The notes under the pieces are model-generated. The model was not told the DNA's origin. It made no database searches and saw only the letters and a program-made list of their open reading frames with translations. Below, one piece after another: positions 1 to 7,127 of a stretch of DNA of 32,730 bases; positions within the stretch are counted from its first letter, which is position 1, and every line of letters starts with the position of its first letter. The translations under genes were made by a program, and so were the position numbers. Source of the stretch: Myxococcales bacterium (lineage in GTDB: Bacteria > Myxococcota_A > Polyangia > Polyangiales > Polyangiaceae); contig JANYHK010000084.1 in NCBI GenBank assembly GCA_025359105.1, positions 1 to 32,730 on the forward strand, read 5' to 3'.

Positions 1-1
1 C

Positions 2-472
2 TGGGGCCTCGAGATCGAGAACGTGTTCATCCGCAACGTGAGCCTTCTCCCCGAGGTCTCGCGGCAGATGTTCGAGACCATCGCGGCGCGGCTCGAGCGC
101 GCGAAGGCGCACGTCGACGAGCTCGGCCGGCTCCAGGTCGCGCAGCTCGAGGCCGATACCTCGATGCGCGTCGCGGACCTCGTCGCCGAGGCAAAGGGGC
201 AGTATCCGGTCGCGATCGGGCGGGCGCTCGGCGGGTTGAAGCGCAAGCCGGCGATCTTCGATGCCTACAACGAGCTCTACGACCTCTCGCTCGTGCGGCC
301 GCACCGCACGGTCACGTTCCGTGGCTTCGCGGAGGGCGAGCTCCGTGCGGCCGACGCCGCGATGATCGTGCCGCCGACCGACACGAGCGCGAACGGGAAC
401 GGCAACGGCAACGGCGTGCAGCTCCCACCGCTGCCGGCTCGCGCCGACGGTCTCCTGAAGCGCAGCTCGTGA
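2..472 (+). CDS. SPFH/band-7 domain protein, C-terminal part (5' end outside window)
   Basis: The frame is open from base 2 and reads WGLEIENVFIRNVSLLPEV before continuing into a long charged helix (roughly residues 20-75), which is the usual end of an SPFH/band-7 (stomatin/prohibitin/flotillin-like) domain followed by its coiled coil. Such proteins are membrane-associated scaffolds that oligomerise on the inner membrane. A GTG at 23 could be read as a start, but the preceding in-frame residues fit the domain, so the gene more likely enters from the left. The tail is low-complexity, with an Asn-Gly run at 391-417 (NGNGNGNG) and a Pro-rich end. It ends 12 bases before the convergent esterase gene. 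The family call rests on a partial domain. Confidence 0.7.
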   Translation, partial: WGLEIENVFIRNVSLLPEVSRQMFETIAARLERAKAHVDELGRLQVAQLEADTSMRVADLVAEAKGQYPVAIGRALGGLKRKPAIFDAYNELYDLSLVRPHRTVTFRGFAEGELRAADAAMIVPPTDTSANGNGNGNGVQLPPLPARADGLLKRSS

Positions 473-484
473 GAGCGCTGTCGC

Positions 485-1501
485 TCAGGGCAGCGGGTGC
501 TTCACGAAGAAGTCCCACATCGCGTCGGTCGCGCTGAGGTTCGGGGACGTGTAGCCGAGCGTCGGAATGGGCGTCCCCCCGGGCCAGGTGTGGCCGCCGC
601 CGTCGACGGTGCACAGCGTGACCTCGCTCCCCTGCGAGCACGCACGGTAGCTCTGGCAGTGCGCGTCGACCTTGCGGTACGTCTCGATCGCGTCGCCGGT
701 GCACCCCTGGCGCTTCGCCCACCCGCTGAACGTGTCCGTCACGGACGGGAACTTCAAGAGCGCGCTGCCGCCGTAGGGCACGAGCGGATCGAGCGTCCCG
801 TGAAAGTGCATCACCGGGACCGGGCGCGTCGGGTTGCACGTCGTCACGCCGAGGACGCCGGCGACGGGGGCGACGGCGGCGATGCGCGTGGAGAGCTCGC
901 ACGCGAGGCGGTGCGACATGAAGCCGCCGTTGGACATGCCCGTCGCGAACACGCGCTTGGCGTCGACGCACAGTCGATCCTCGAGCACGTCGAGGATGGC
1001 GCCGACGAGGCCGACGTCGTCCTTGTTCTGCGCGGCCGCGTCGCCGCAGCACGCGCCGGCGTTCCAGCTCTGGGCGGTGCCGGTGCCTTGCGGGTAGACG
1101 ACGACGAAGCCGGCGGTGTCGGCCTTGTCGTTCATGTCGCTGAGGAGCACCTCTTGCGGCGCGTTCGACGTGTAGCCGTGGAAATTGAGGACCACCGGAA
1201 TCGGGACCTTGGGATCGTACGTCGCCGGGACGTGTACGTCGAAGCTGCGCGTGTCGGCGCCGAAGGCGATCTGCCACGTGTCGTCGCGCTTCGGTGTCGA
1301 CTTGCCTACGCACGGGGCGAGCGGGGGCGCGGCGTCGAAGCCGGGTGGCGCGGCGTCGGCCGCCGGGATCGAGGCGTCGGCGGTCGGGATCGCGGCGTCG
1401 GCGTCGGCGATCGCGGGGACGCTGGCGCTGGTGCCTCCGGAGGAGCCGCACGCCCAGGCGAGCGCGCCGACGGCGAAGACGAGGGCGGTGGCGCGGTTCA
1501 T
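485..1501 (-). CDS. Secreted PHB-depolymerase/LpqC-type esterase
   Basis: A 338-residue alpha/beta hydrolase predicted to act outside the cytoplasm on polyester or feruloyl/acetyl-ester substrates. The N-terminus is a signal segment ending in Cys18 (ALAWAC, an imperfect lipobox), followed by an Asp/Ala/Pro linker (about 25-62) of the kind used by myxobacterial surface proteins. Catalytic features are visible: an oxyanion-type NFHGY at 106-110, nucleophile Ser190 in GMSNGG, Asp238 in HGTLDPLVPY and His304 in GGGHTWPGG. These are the hallmarks of the family that includes PHB depolymerase and LpqC. Many Cys residues suggest disulfides in an exported protein. The ATG at 1501 overlaps the stop of the upstream TetR gene by 4 bases (ATGA), so the two are probably translationally coupled. 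The open frame runs on upstream only as a shadow of the TetR gene. Substrate is not determinable here. Confidence 0.87.
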   Translation of the reverse strand: MNRATALVFAVGALAWACGSSGGTSASVPAIADADAAIPTADASIPAADAAPPGFDAAPPLAPCVGKSTPKRDDTWQIAFGADTRSFDVHVPATYDPKVPIPVVLNFHGYTSNAPQEVLLSDMNDKADTAGFVVVYPQGTGTAQSWNAGACCGDAAAQNKDDVGLVGAILDVLEDRLCVDAKRVFATGMSNGGFMSHRLACELSTRIAAVAPVAGVLGVTTCNPTRPVPVMHFHGTLDPLVPYGGSALLKFPSVTDTFSGWAKRQGCTGDAIETYRKVDAHCQSYRACSQGSEVTLCTVDGGGHTWPGGTPIPTLGYTSPNLSATDAMWDFFVKHPLP

Positions 1502-2124
1502 CGGGTCGCCTTCTTGGTGAGGGTCAATGCCTGGAGGTTCGCGTCGAGGAGCGGCGTGAGGATGTCCATGAGCGCCTTGGCGTCGGGGGTCGTCGTGAAG
1601 TGGAGCGCGGCGCCCAGGTAGGAGGCCATCAGCAGGCCGGCGAGCGTCTCGGCGTCGGGCTTGGCGGCGAGGAGGCGCTTCTTCTGCGCCTCGCGCGCGT
1701 CCTCGACCATGAGGGTGAACACCTCGTGGAAGAGCGCGTCGGTCGCGCCACCGACGTCGGGGCTCTCGAGCCCCGCCGCGAGCACAGCGCGCGACAGCGT
1801 ACGGCTGCCGCCGGCCCGCTCGCCCAGCGTCATCACCGTCGCCCGCAAGCGTGCGACCGGCGACGCCCCGGCGGCGAGCAGCTGCTCGCGCTCCCGCTTC
1901 GCCGCGCGCGTCTGGATGCGCACGAGCTCGGTGACGACGGCGCTCTTGGCCGGGAAGTGGACGAAGAACGTCCCCTTCGCGACGCCCGCCTTCTTCGCGA
2001 TCTGGTCGACCGTGGTGGCGTGGTAGCCCTGCTCGGCGAAGAGCGCAGCGGCGGCGAAGAAGAGGCGGGCGCGCGTGTCGTCGGCCTTCTCTTTGCGCGT
2101 GATGGGCTCGTGGCTGGTGGTCAT
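1498..2124 (-). CDS. TetR/AcrR family transcriptional regulator
   Basis: A 208-residue one-component repressor-type regulator. The N-terminal TetR DNA-binding domain is clear: helix 1 with RLFFAAAALFAEQGY at about 20-34, then the helix-turn-helix TTVDQIAKKAGVAKGTFFVHF at about 37-57. The C-terminal helical domain (about 80-208) would bind an unknown ligand. The stop overlaps the start of the esterase gene by 4 bases, so it very likely controls its own operon. An inverted repeat at 2145-2166, 21-42 bases upstream of the ATG, is a plausible operator. The ligand may be an ester substrate or product, which is inference from the neighbour only. Confidence 0.93.
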   Translation of the reverse strand: MTTSHEPITRKEKADDTRARLFFAAAALFAEQGYHATTVDQIAKKAGVAKGTFFVHFPAKSAVVTELVRIQTRAAKREREQLLAAGASPVARLRATVMTLGERAGGSRTLSRAVLAAGLESPDVGGATDALFHEVFTLMVEDAREAQKKRLLAAKPDAETLAGLLMASYLGAALHFTTTPDAKALMDILTPLLDANLQALTLTKKATR

Positions 2125-2144
2125 GGGAACGCGGGCGACCGTAA

Positions 2145-2166
2145 GTCAGTGACTGGGGGTCAGTCA
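2145..2166. promoter_or_regulatory. Candidate TetR operator (inverted repeats)
   Basis: Perfect 6-base arms TGACTG (2150-2155) and CAGTCA (2161-2166) are separated by 5 bases, with a second nested repeat GTCA-G-TGAC at 2145-2153. On the minus strand the segment begins TTGACTGACC, which can also act as a -35-like element. It lies just upstream of the TetR start at 2124, the usual place for autoregulation. No binding evidence exists; this is sequence symmetry and position only. Confidence 0.55.
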
Positions 2167-2215
2167 AGGGTCGCCCCTCCGACGCCGACTCTCGGAGCGG
2201 GCGAGGCCGGCAATT

Positions 2216-2227
2216 TCAGGCGCCTGA
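2216..2227. repeat. 12-bp perfect palindrome TCAGGCGCCTGA
   Basis: A perfect dyad in the TetR-to-small-protein intergenic region, 86 bases upstream of the ATG at 2314. It could be a regulator site for the plus-strand gene. In GC-rich DNA a chance 12-mer palindrome is possible, so confidence is low. Confidence 0.3.
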
Positions 2228-2275
2228 GCGAATCTCCAGGGCGACCGCATCCTTTCGGCCGGCACGGTCGTCTTC

Positions 2276-2293
2276 TCTGCAAGAGTCTGCAAG
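2276..2293 (+). repeat. Direct repeat TCTGCAAG x2
   Basis: TCTGCAAG occurs at 2276-2283 and again at 2286-2293, spaced by AG. The second copy runs into AAGGAAGG, the only purine-rich Shine-Dalgarno-like stretch before the ATG at 2314, although it lies about 15 bases away, farther than usual. Confidence 0.35.
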
Positions 2294-2313
2294 GAAGGAC
2301 ACGGTGAGCGCGG

Positions 2314-2745
2314 ATGACGAAGGTGAAGGGAAACGGGACGGAGAAGTCGCCATGGGTGCTCAAGACGCCGCCGGGGACGTCGGAATTCGAAGCCTGGCGT
2401 GACGAGGCGGCCGAGCCAGCGGCGCTCGTCGTGCAGGTGGGCAAGACGCAGCTGCGCTACCAGCTCCGCTGCGTCGACGATCTCCATGCCATGCTCACGA
2501 AGCACGGAGACTGGATGCTCCTCGGCAGCGCCGATGAACAGAAGGCGGCCGCGGACGGCACGGTCGAGGCGTGGGGACGCTCCTCCAAGAACCCGGTGAA
2601 GGGCTGGTACGGCATGAAGAAGGGACTGCGCGGCCGCTTCGCGATGTACGTCCCTCCGGTGCTCGAGGCGCTCGGTCTCGCCGAGCTCGAGCACAACCCC
2701 AAGAACAACCGCGCGCGCGCGCTCGCGAAGGCGAGGGGAGCGTGA
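2314..2745 (+). CDS. Conserved small protein (probably DUF6855 family)
   Basis: A 143-residue soluble protein with no signal peptide or membrane segment. It opens with GTEKSPWVLKTPPGTSEFEAWRD, has a central VDDLHAMLTKHGDWMLLGSADEQK (about 54-77), then GTVEAWGRSSKNPVKGWYG and ends LAELEHNPKNNRARA. I recognise this pattern as a conserved uncharacterised bacterial family, from memory DUF6855; the family number is less certain than the conservation. No catalytic motif is obvious, although the invariant-looking Trp, His-Gly-Asp and Asn-Pro stretches suggest a binding pocket. It is transcribed alone, away from the TetR-esterase operon. Function unknown. Confidence 0.75.
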   Translation: MTKVKGNGTEKSPWVLKTPPGTSEFEAWRDEAAEPAALVVQVGKTQLRYQLRCVDDLHAMLTKHGDWMLLGSADEQKAAADGTVEAWGRSSKNPVKGWYGMKKGLRGRFAMYVPPVLEALGLAELEHNPKNNRARALAKARGA

Positions 2746-3008
2746 GGCGCGTGATGGTTCGCTACCGGCTGAAGCCGGAGCGCCGCCAGCGACGCTCGTG
2801 CTCACCGAGGTCGGCACGTACGGCTTGTGAGCGCCCCGGGTGAGCGGCGTCGTGCGTGCCCGAAGATGCGCCTGGAAATCGCCTGCAGTTCGAAGGGTTT
2901 CGCGTTCGAAGAAGGAGGGGTTCGAATACCACAGCCCTCGCGGGGTACCGGTGAGACAAGTTGCCCCGTTTGCAACTTGCGTCAAGATCCAGCAGGAAGA
3001 CCGTCCCT
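2746..3008. other. Intergenic stretch, no gene seen
   Basis: 263 bases between the small protein and the radical SAM gene. Short open frames here continue into neighbours out of frame and lack family signatures. A GGTTCGAAT-like string near 2929-2937 recalls a tRNA T-loop but has no matching stem. The only clear element is the ribosome-binding site at 2994-2999. Confidence 0.6.
2994..2999 (+). promoter_or_regulatory. Ribosome-binding site AGGAAG that favours a TTG start
   Basis: AGGAAG lies 9 bases before the TTG at 3009. A longer reading from TTG 2961 has no such site, so 3009 is the preferred start of the radical SAM gene. Confidence 0.6.
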
Positions 3009-4484
3009 TTGACCCCTCGGATCGCAGATACGGTGCGAAAGCGCCTGGCCGACGAGATCGGCCGCCTCGACAAGGAGGCCCCGCGCAAAGTCGCCCTCGT
3101 TTACCCGTCGCCGTACGGCGCGGCGATGAGCTCGCTCGGCTACCAGCGCATCTACCGCGCCATCATGGAGACGCCCGGCATGTCGTGCGAGCGCGTCGTC
3201 CTCGACGACGACGCGGAGACCGAGCTCGCCAAGCAGACGCGGCCCCAGTCGTACGAGTCGGGGCGCGAGCTCGCCGACTTCCCGGTGCTCGCGGTCAGCG
3301 TCGCCTACGAGCTCGAGATCGCCGGCCTCGTCGCGCTGCTCGAGGCCGCGGGCATTCCTCCGCGCAGGAAGGATCGCGACGGTCGCTACCCGTTCGTCCT
3401 CGCGGGCGGACCGCTCACGTTCTCCAATCCGCTGCCGCTCGCCGGCATCGTCGATGCGATCTGCATCGGCGAGGCCGAGGAGATCTCCATCCAGGCGCTC
3501 GACACCATCTTCGCCGAATCCACCCACGCGGCGCGCCTCGACGCGCTCGCGAAGATCCCGCACATGTTCGTGCCGTCGCACCACGGCGAGATGCTCCCGC
3601 TGGTGGCGAAGGTGCCCGAGGAGATGCTCCCGGCGTGGGCGCCCATCCGCACGCCGCACGCGGTCCTCTCCAACATGTTCCTGCTCGAGACCGAGCGCGG
3701 CTGCTCCAGGCGCTGCACGTACTGCGTGATGCGTCGGTCGACCAACGGCGGGATGCGCCTGGTCTCGATGGAGAAGATCCTCGCGACGATCCCGGCGGAC
3801 GCCAGGCGCGTCGGGCTCGTCGGCGCGGCGGTCAGCGATCACCCTAAAATCGTGCAGATCGTGAACACGCTGGCCGATCAGGGTCGCGAGGTCGGGCTCT
3901 CGTCGCTGCGGCCCGATCGCATCTCGACGGAGTTCGCCGGCGCCCTCAAGCGCGCCGGGTACAAGACCCTCACGACCGCGATGGACGGGCCGAGCGAGCG
4001 CATGCGCGAGATGCTCGAACGCAAGGCGAAGGTGAAGCACCTCATTCGCTGCGCGGAGCTCGCGCGCGAGCACAAGATGGATCGGCTGAAGCTCTACTTG
4101 ATGATCGGCCTGCCCGGCGAGAACGACGCCGACATGGACGAGTGCGCCGCCTTCACGACCGAGCTGTCGCGCATCATCCCGGTGTCGCTGGGCATCGCGC
4201 CCTTCTGCGCCAAGCGCAACACGCCGCTCGACGGCCAGCCGTACGCGGGGGTGGCCGTCGTCACCGATCGGCTCGATCGCCTCCGCCGCGGCCTCAAGGG
4301 CCGCGCCGACGTGCGCTCGACGAGCGCGAAATGGGCCTGGGTCGAGTACGTGCTCGCTCAGGGGGGGGAGGCCGAGGGGCTGCTCGTCATCGACGCCGTC
4401 CACGCCGGCGGCCGCTTCGCCGACTACAAGCGCGCCTTCGCGAAGGCCAAGCCGCGCCGGAGCCTGGCGATCGCCGCCGTGTGA
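3009..4484 (+). CDS. B12-binding-type radical SAM protein
   Basis: A 491-residue protein (TTG start). The N-terminal part (about 25-190) begins RKVALVYPSPYGAAMSSLGYQ and matches the cobalamin-binding-like Rossmann domain of B12 radical SAM proteins, including GEAEE. The radical SAM core follows (about 222-430) with the 4Fe-4S triad Cys232-x3-Cys236-x2-Cys239 (CSRRCTYC) and later LKLYLMIGLPGE. The layout resembles the TIGR03960-type branch, though the exact subfamily is uncertain and no classical cobalamin DxHxxG motif is evident. Members modify RNA, proteins or metabolites; the substrate here is unknown. It is followed 14 bases later by a membrane thioredoxin, suggesting co-transcription. A run of eight G at 4361-4368 near the 3' end is read through in frame. 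Confidence 0.88.
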   Translation: MTPRIADTVRKRLADEIGRLDKEAPRKVALVYPSPYGAAMSSLGYQRIYRAIMETPGMSCERVVLDDDAETELAKQTRPQSYESGRELADFPVLAVSVAYELEIAGLVALLEAAGIPPRRKDRDGRYPFVLAGGPLTFSNPLPLAGIVDAICIGEAEEISIQALDTIFAESTHAARLDALAKIPHMFVPSHHGEMLPLVAKVPEEMLPAWAPIRTPHAVLSNMFLLETERGCSRRCTYCVMRRSTNGGMRLVSMEKILATIPADARRVGLVGAAVSDHPKIVQIVNTLADQGREVGLSSLRPDRISTEFAGALKRAGYKTLTTAMDGPSERMREMLERKAKVKHLIRCAELAREHKMDRLKLYLMIGLPGENDADMDECAAFTTELSRIIPVSLGIAPFCAKRNTPLDGQPYAGVAVVTDRLDRLRRGLKGRADVRSTSAKWAWVEYVLAQGGEAEGLLVIDAVHAGGRFADYKRAFAKAKPRRSLAIAAV

Positions 4485-4498
4485 TACGCTCCGCGGCG

Positions 4499-5200
4499 AT
4501 GGCCGAGCCTTCGAAGCAAGCGTCCCCCCCGAAGCAGGAGCAGCTCTTCATGCTCGTGCACCTCGTCTTCGTCGCGGCGGCGGCAGTGATGGTCTACAGC
4601 TTCGTCAACGTCGCGCGCGAGGGGGAAGCGCGCCGGCAGTGCAGCGCGACGTGTATCCTGCACCCCGACTACGCGGGCGCCGATCGCAAGGCCCCCGACT
4701 TCAAGCTCACGGGCATGAACGGGCAGAGCGTGAGCCTGTCGTCGTACCGCGGCAAGGTCGTCGTCCTGAACTTCTGGACCAAGACCTGCGGTCCCTGCCT
4801 CGAGGAGATGCCGGAGATCGCCGATCTGACGCGGATCTTGAGCTCGCGCGCGGACGTGGCCGTCCTCGCGGTCTCGACCGACGAGGGACCCGCCGCGGTG
4901 AAGGACACGCTGAAGGGCATCCTCCGCGAGGAGACGCCGCCGTTTACCGTGCTCTTCGATCCCGAGGCGGACGTGGTCCTGGGCAAGTACGGCACGCACC
5001 TCTTCCCCGAGACGTGGATCATCGACAAGCGCGGCGTCATTCGCGCGCGGTTCGACGGGCAGCGTAAATGGAGCGACGCCGCGGTCGTCGAGATGGTCGA
5101 CATGCTGCGGAGCGACGGCTTCTGCAAGATCGAGGTGAAGGAAGGTCAGCCCGTCGGCGCCGAGGGCAAGCGCATCTGCGAGTCGATCACGGGGGGGTAG
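4499..5200 (+). CDS. Membrane-anchored thioredoxin-like protein (TlpA/ResA family)
   Basis: A 233-residue protein with one N-terminal membrane anchor (about 17-37, LFMLVHLVFVAAAAVMVYSF) and an extracytoplasmic thioredoxin fold (about 62-205). The redox pair is Cys97-Gly-Pro-Cys100 in NFWTKTCGPC; TlpA/ResA proteins usually have W-C-x-P-C, so the Trp sits three residues earlier than normal. LFPETWIID supplies the cis-Pro region. Two extra Cys (48 and 52, QCSATC) lie just outside the membrane and may form a second disulfide. Such proteins reduce disulfides or apocytochromes in the periplasm. The ATG at 4499 is 14 bases after the radical SAM stop. The 3' end overlaps the convergent histidine kinase gene by 14 bases. 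Confidence 0.88.
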   Translation: MAEPSKQASPPKQEQLFMLVHLVFVAAAAVMVYSFVNVAREGEARRQCSATCILHPDYAGADRKAPDFKLTGMNGQSVSLSSYRGKVVVLNFWTKTCGPCLEEMPEIADLTRILSSRADVAVLAVSTDEGPAAVKDTLKGILREETPPFTVLFDPEADVVLGKYGTHLFPETWIIDKRGVIRARFDGQRKWSDAAVVEMVDMLRSDGFCKIEVKEGQPVGAEGKRICESITGG

Positions 5201-6362
5201 AGACGACTTCGAGCGGATCGTCCGCGGCGATGAGCTCCAACGTGACGGTCGTGCCGGCGCCGAGGACGCTCTCGACGGTGATTCGCCCTCCCAGCGAGGC
5301 GACGATGCTCTGGCAGATCGGCAGGCCGAGCCCGGTGCCGATGCCGACGGGCTTCGTCGTGAAGAAAGGCTGGAAGATCCGCCCCATGTTCTCCGGCGCG
5401 ATCCCCGCGCCGTTGTCGGTCACCGTGACTCGGACGACGGCGTCCTCGCGCTGACCACGGATCTCGATGCGTCCCATCGGGGCGCTGTCGGGGATCGCCT
5501 GGCCGGCGTTCAGGAGCAGGTTGACGAAGACCTGCCCCAGCCGGCTCGAATCCCCGAGCACCTTGCCGCAGCCCGTGAGCTCTTCCACGACGAGCGCCCG
5601 ATCGCCGATCTCGGCGCGCGCCAGCTTCAGGGACGCCGACACGACCTCGGCGAGATCGACGGGTTCGCTCTTCGCGTGCTCGACGCGGGCGAAGACGCGC
5701 AGGTCCTTCACGATGCGCTTCACGCGCTCGGCGCCGAGCTCCACCTCCTCGAGCGCGGTGCGTAGCTCATGCACCTCTGCGGGGGGGAGGGTGAGGCCGT
5801 CGGCGCTCTGCGGCGCGCCGAGGATCTCGGCGACGAACTTGAGGTTCGCGAGGATGTACGAGAGCGGGTTGTTGATCTCGTGAGCGATGCCGGCGACCAG
5901 CGTCCCCAGCGACGCGAGCCGGTCGGCCTCGAGCAGGCGTGACTGCAACGCCTTGCGCTCGGTGATCTCGCGCATGACGCCGAGGTAGTTCGTGACGGTG
6001 CCGTCGTCGCCGAGGACGGGGAGCACGTCGAGCTCGACCCAGAACGTGGCGCCGTTCTTCTTGTACTTGAGGACCTCCTCGCGGATCGGGCGCTTCTCTG
6101 CGCGCGCGCGCTGGATGCGCCCCAGCGTGGCGCGATCGGTGTCGGGGCCGACGGTGAGATCGGGCGTACTGCCCACCGCCTCGCCGAAGCTGAAGCCAGT
6201 CAACCTGGTGAAGGCGTGGTTGACGTACACGATCCTCCGCGGCGTGCACGCGTCCCCTTCGATCACCATGATGGCGTCGTCGAGGTGCTCGATGGCGACC
6301 TCGAGGAGCGGCGCCAGCTCCTTGCTCCCCGCGAGGAGCGGAATGCTCACGCGGTCGCTCAT
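5187..6362 (-). CDS. PAS (LOV-like) sensor histidine kinase
   Basis: A 391-residue soluble kinase with no membrane segment. Residues about 17-138 are a PAS domain whose sequence is close to LOV domains (VYVNHAFTRLTGFSFGEAVG, GPDTD, NYLGVMREITERK), but the LOV photoactive motif GxNCRFLQ is replaced by GSTPDLTV, so no flavin-binding Cys is present. The kinase core has the H-box AHEINNPL with phospho-acceptor His161, an N-box near NLLLNAGQAI (281-290), G1 DNGAGI (316-321), FQPFFTTK and G2 GTGLGL (342-347). This is the NtrB-like, HisKA-HATPase_c type. The partner response regulator is not adjacent (orphan). The upstream DUF5995 gene overlaps it by 4 bases, suggesting one transcript. Confidence 0.93.
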   Translation of the reverse strand: MSDRVSIPLLAGSKELAPLLEVAIEHLDDAIMVIEGDACTPRRIVYVNHAFTRLTGFSFGEAVGSTPDLTVGPDTDRATLGRIQRARAEKRPIREEVLKYKKNGATFWVELDVLPVLGDDGTVTNYLGVMREITERKALQSRLLEADRLASLGTLVAGIAHEINNPLSYILANLKFVAEILGAPQSADGLTLPPAEVHELRTALEEVELGAERVKRIVKDLRVFARVEHAKSEPVDLAEVVSASLKLARAEIGDRALVVEELTGCGKVLGDSSRLGQVFVNLLLNAGQAIPDSAPMGRIEIRGQREDAVVRVTVTDNGAGIAPENMGRIFQPFFTTKPVGIGTGLGLPICQSIVASLGGRITVESVLGAGTTVTLELIAADDPLEVVSTPP

Positions 6363-7087
6363 CGTGGTCTCGTCGGCAACAGCAGCGCGCGCGTGACCGC
6401 GGCGGCGCCGCGATCAATCGCGCTCGCGAGCGCCGCGGCGGCGACCGGGATGTCACGCACCGCCCACTGGGCCTCGGCGCGCAGCCACGCCGCCTCGCGC
6501 GCCTGCCTCACGCTGAAGAGCGCGATGACGTCCTCGACGCGCCCGGCGACGGGCTCCGCCTCGCGCAGGAATGCGCCTTCGAGCCACGTCTTGGCCTGTT
6601 TCTCGGTCTCCGCGAGGATGTCGTTCACAGTCTGGTAGTCGCGCGCTGCGGCGTCGCCCGCGGCCGGAAAGCGGCCGGCCACCGCGGCGACCTCGACGAG
6701 CGCGAACGACAGATCGCGGTCGATGTGCGCGTTCATGCCGGCGAGCGCGAACTGGATCGGCGCCACGTCGCGCGAGGCGCGGCGTTCGAAGAGCGGCAGC
6801 CACGCGCGCGGAGCGGCTGCCCCTGCCGCCAGGAAGACCGCGAGGGCGCGGAAGTAGTAGCGCGCGAAGACGACGTCGAGGCGGGTGGTGAAGGGCGCGT
6901 CGGCGAAGCGCCCGGCGTCCAGCGCGCCGCGGATGTTCTTCGTCGTGAGGTGGTAGAGGCGGTTGAACCAGCCGATGCCGTCGTCGTTCGTGACGGCGTC
7001 CTGAACGGACTGCATGACGGCGAGGACGTCGTCGATGGTGGCGACTTCGCGGTTCACCGCCGCCGCAAGGTCCGCGTCACTTGTCAT
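6359..7087 (-). CDS. DUF5995 family protein
   Basis: A 242-residue soluble helical protein, recognised as DUF5995 from IDDVLAVMQSVQDAV near the start, DDGIGWFNRLYHLTT, FARYYFRAL, APRAWLPLFERRASRDVAPIQ and FALAGMNAHIDRDL (about 112-125). The conserved His and Asp in NAHIDRDL could bind a metal or small ligand, but no activity is known for the family. The open frame extends upstream to 7435 without coherent sequence; the ATG at 7087 is preceded by a G-rich GGGGGG site and matches the domain start. The stop overlaps the histidine kinase start by 4 bases, so the two products may work together. That link is inferred from coupling only. Confidence 0.85.
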   Translation of the reverse strand: MTSDADLAAAVNREVATIDDVLAVMQSVQDAVTNDDGIGWFNRLYHLTTKNIRGALDAGRFADAPFTTRLDVVFARYYFRALAVFLAAGAAAPRAWLPLFERRASRDVAPIQFALAGMNAHIDRDLSFALVEVAAVAGRFPAAGDAAARDYQTVNDILAETEKQAKTWLEGAFLREAEPVAGRVEDVIALFSVRQAREAAWLRAEAQWAVRDIPVAAAALASAIDRGAAAVTRALLLPTRPR

Positions 7088-7127
7088 TCGCCCGCCCCCC
7101 TGCACGAACCCTGAGCGTACCACCGCC

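Noticed and set aside
485-2167. Long minus-strand frame joining the esterase to upstream sequence
   Set aside because: The upstream part is Arg-rich and lies over the TetR gene in another frame; the esterase signal peptide begins at 1501.
2920-2950. GGTTCGAAT-like string resembling a tRNA T-loop
   Set aside because: The flanking bases do not form a T-stem and no acceptor or anticodon arm pairs nearby.
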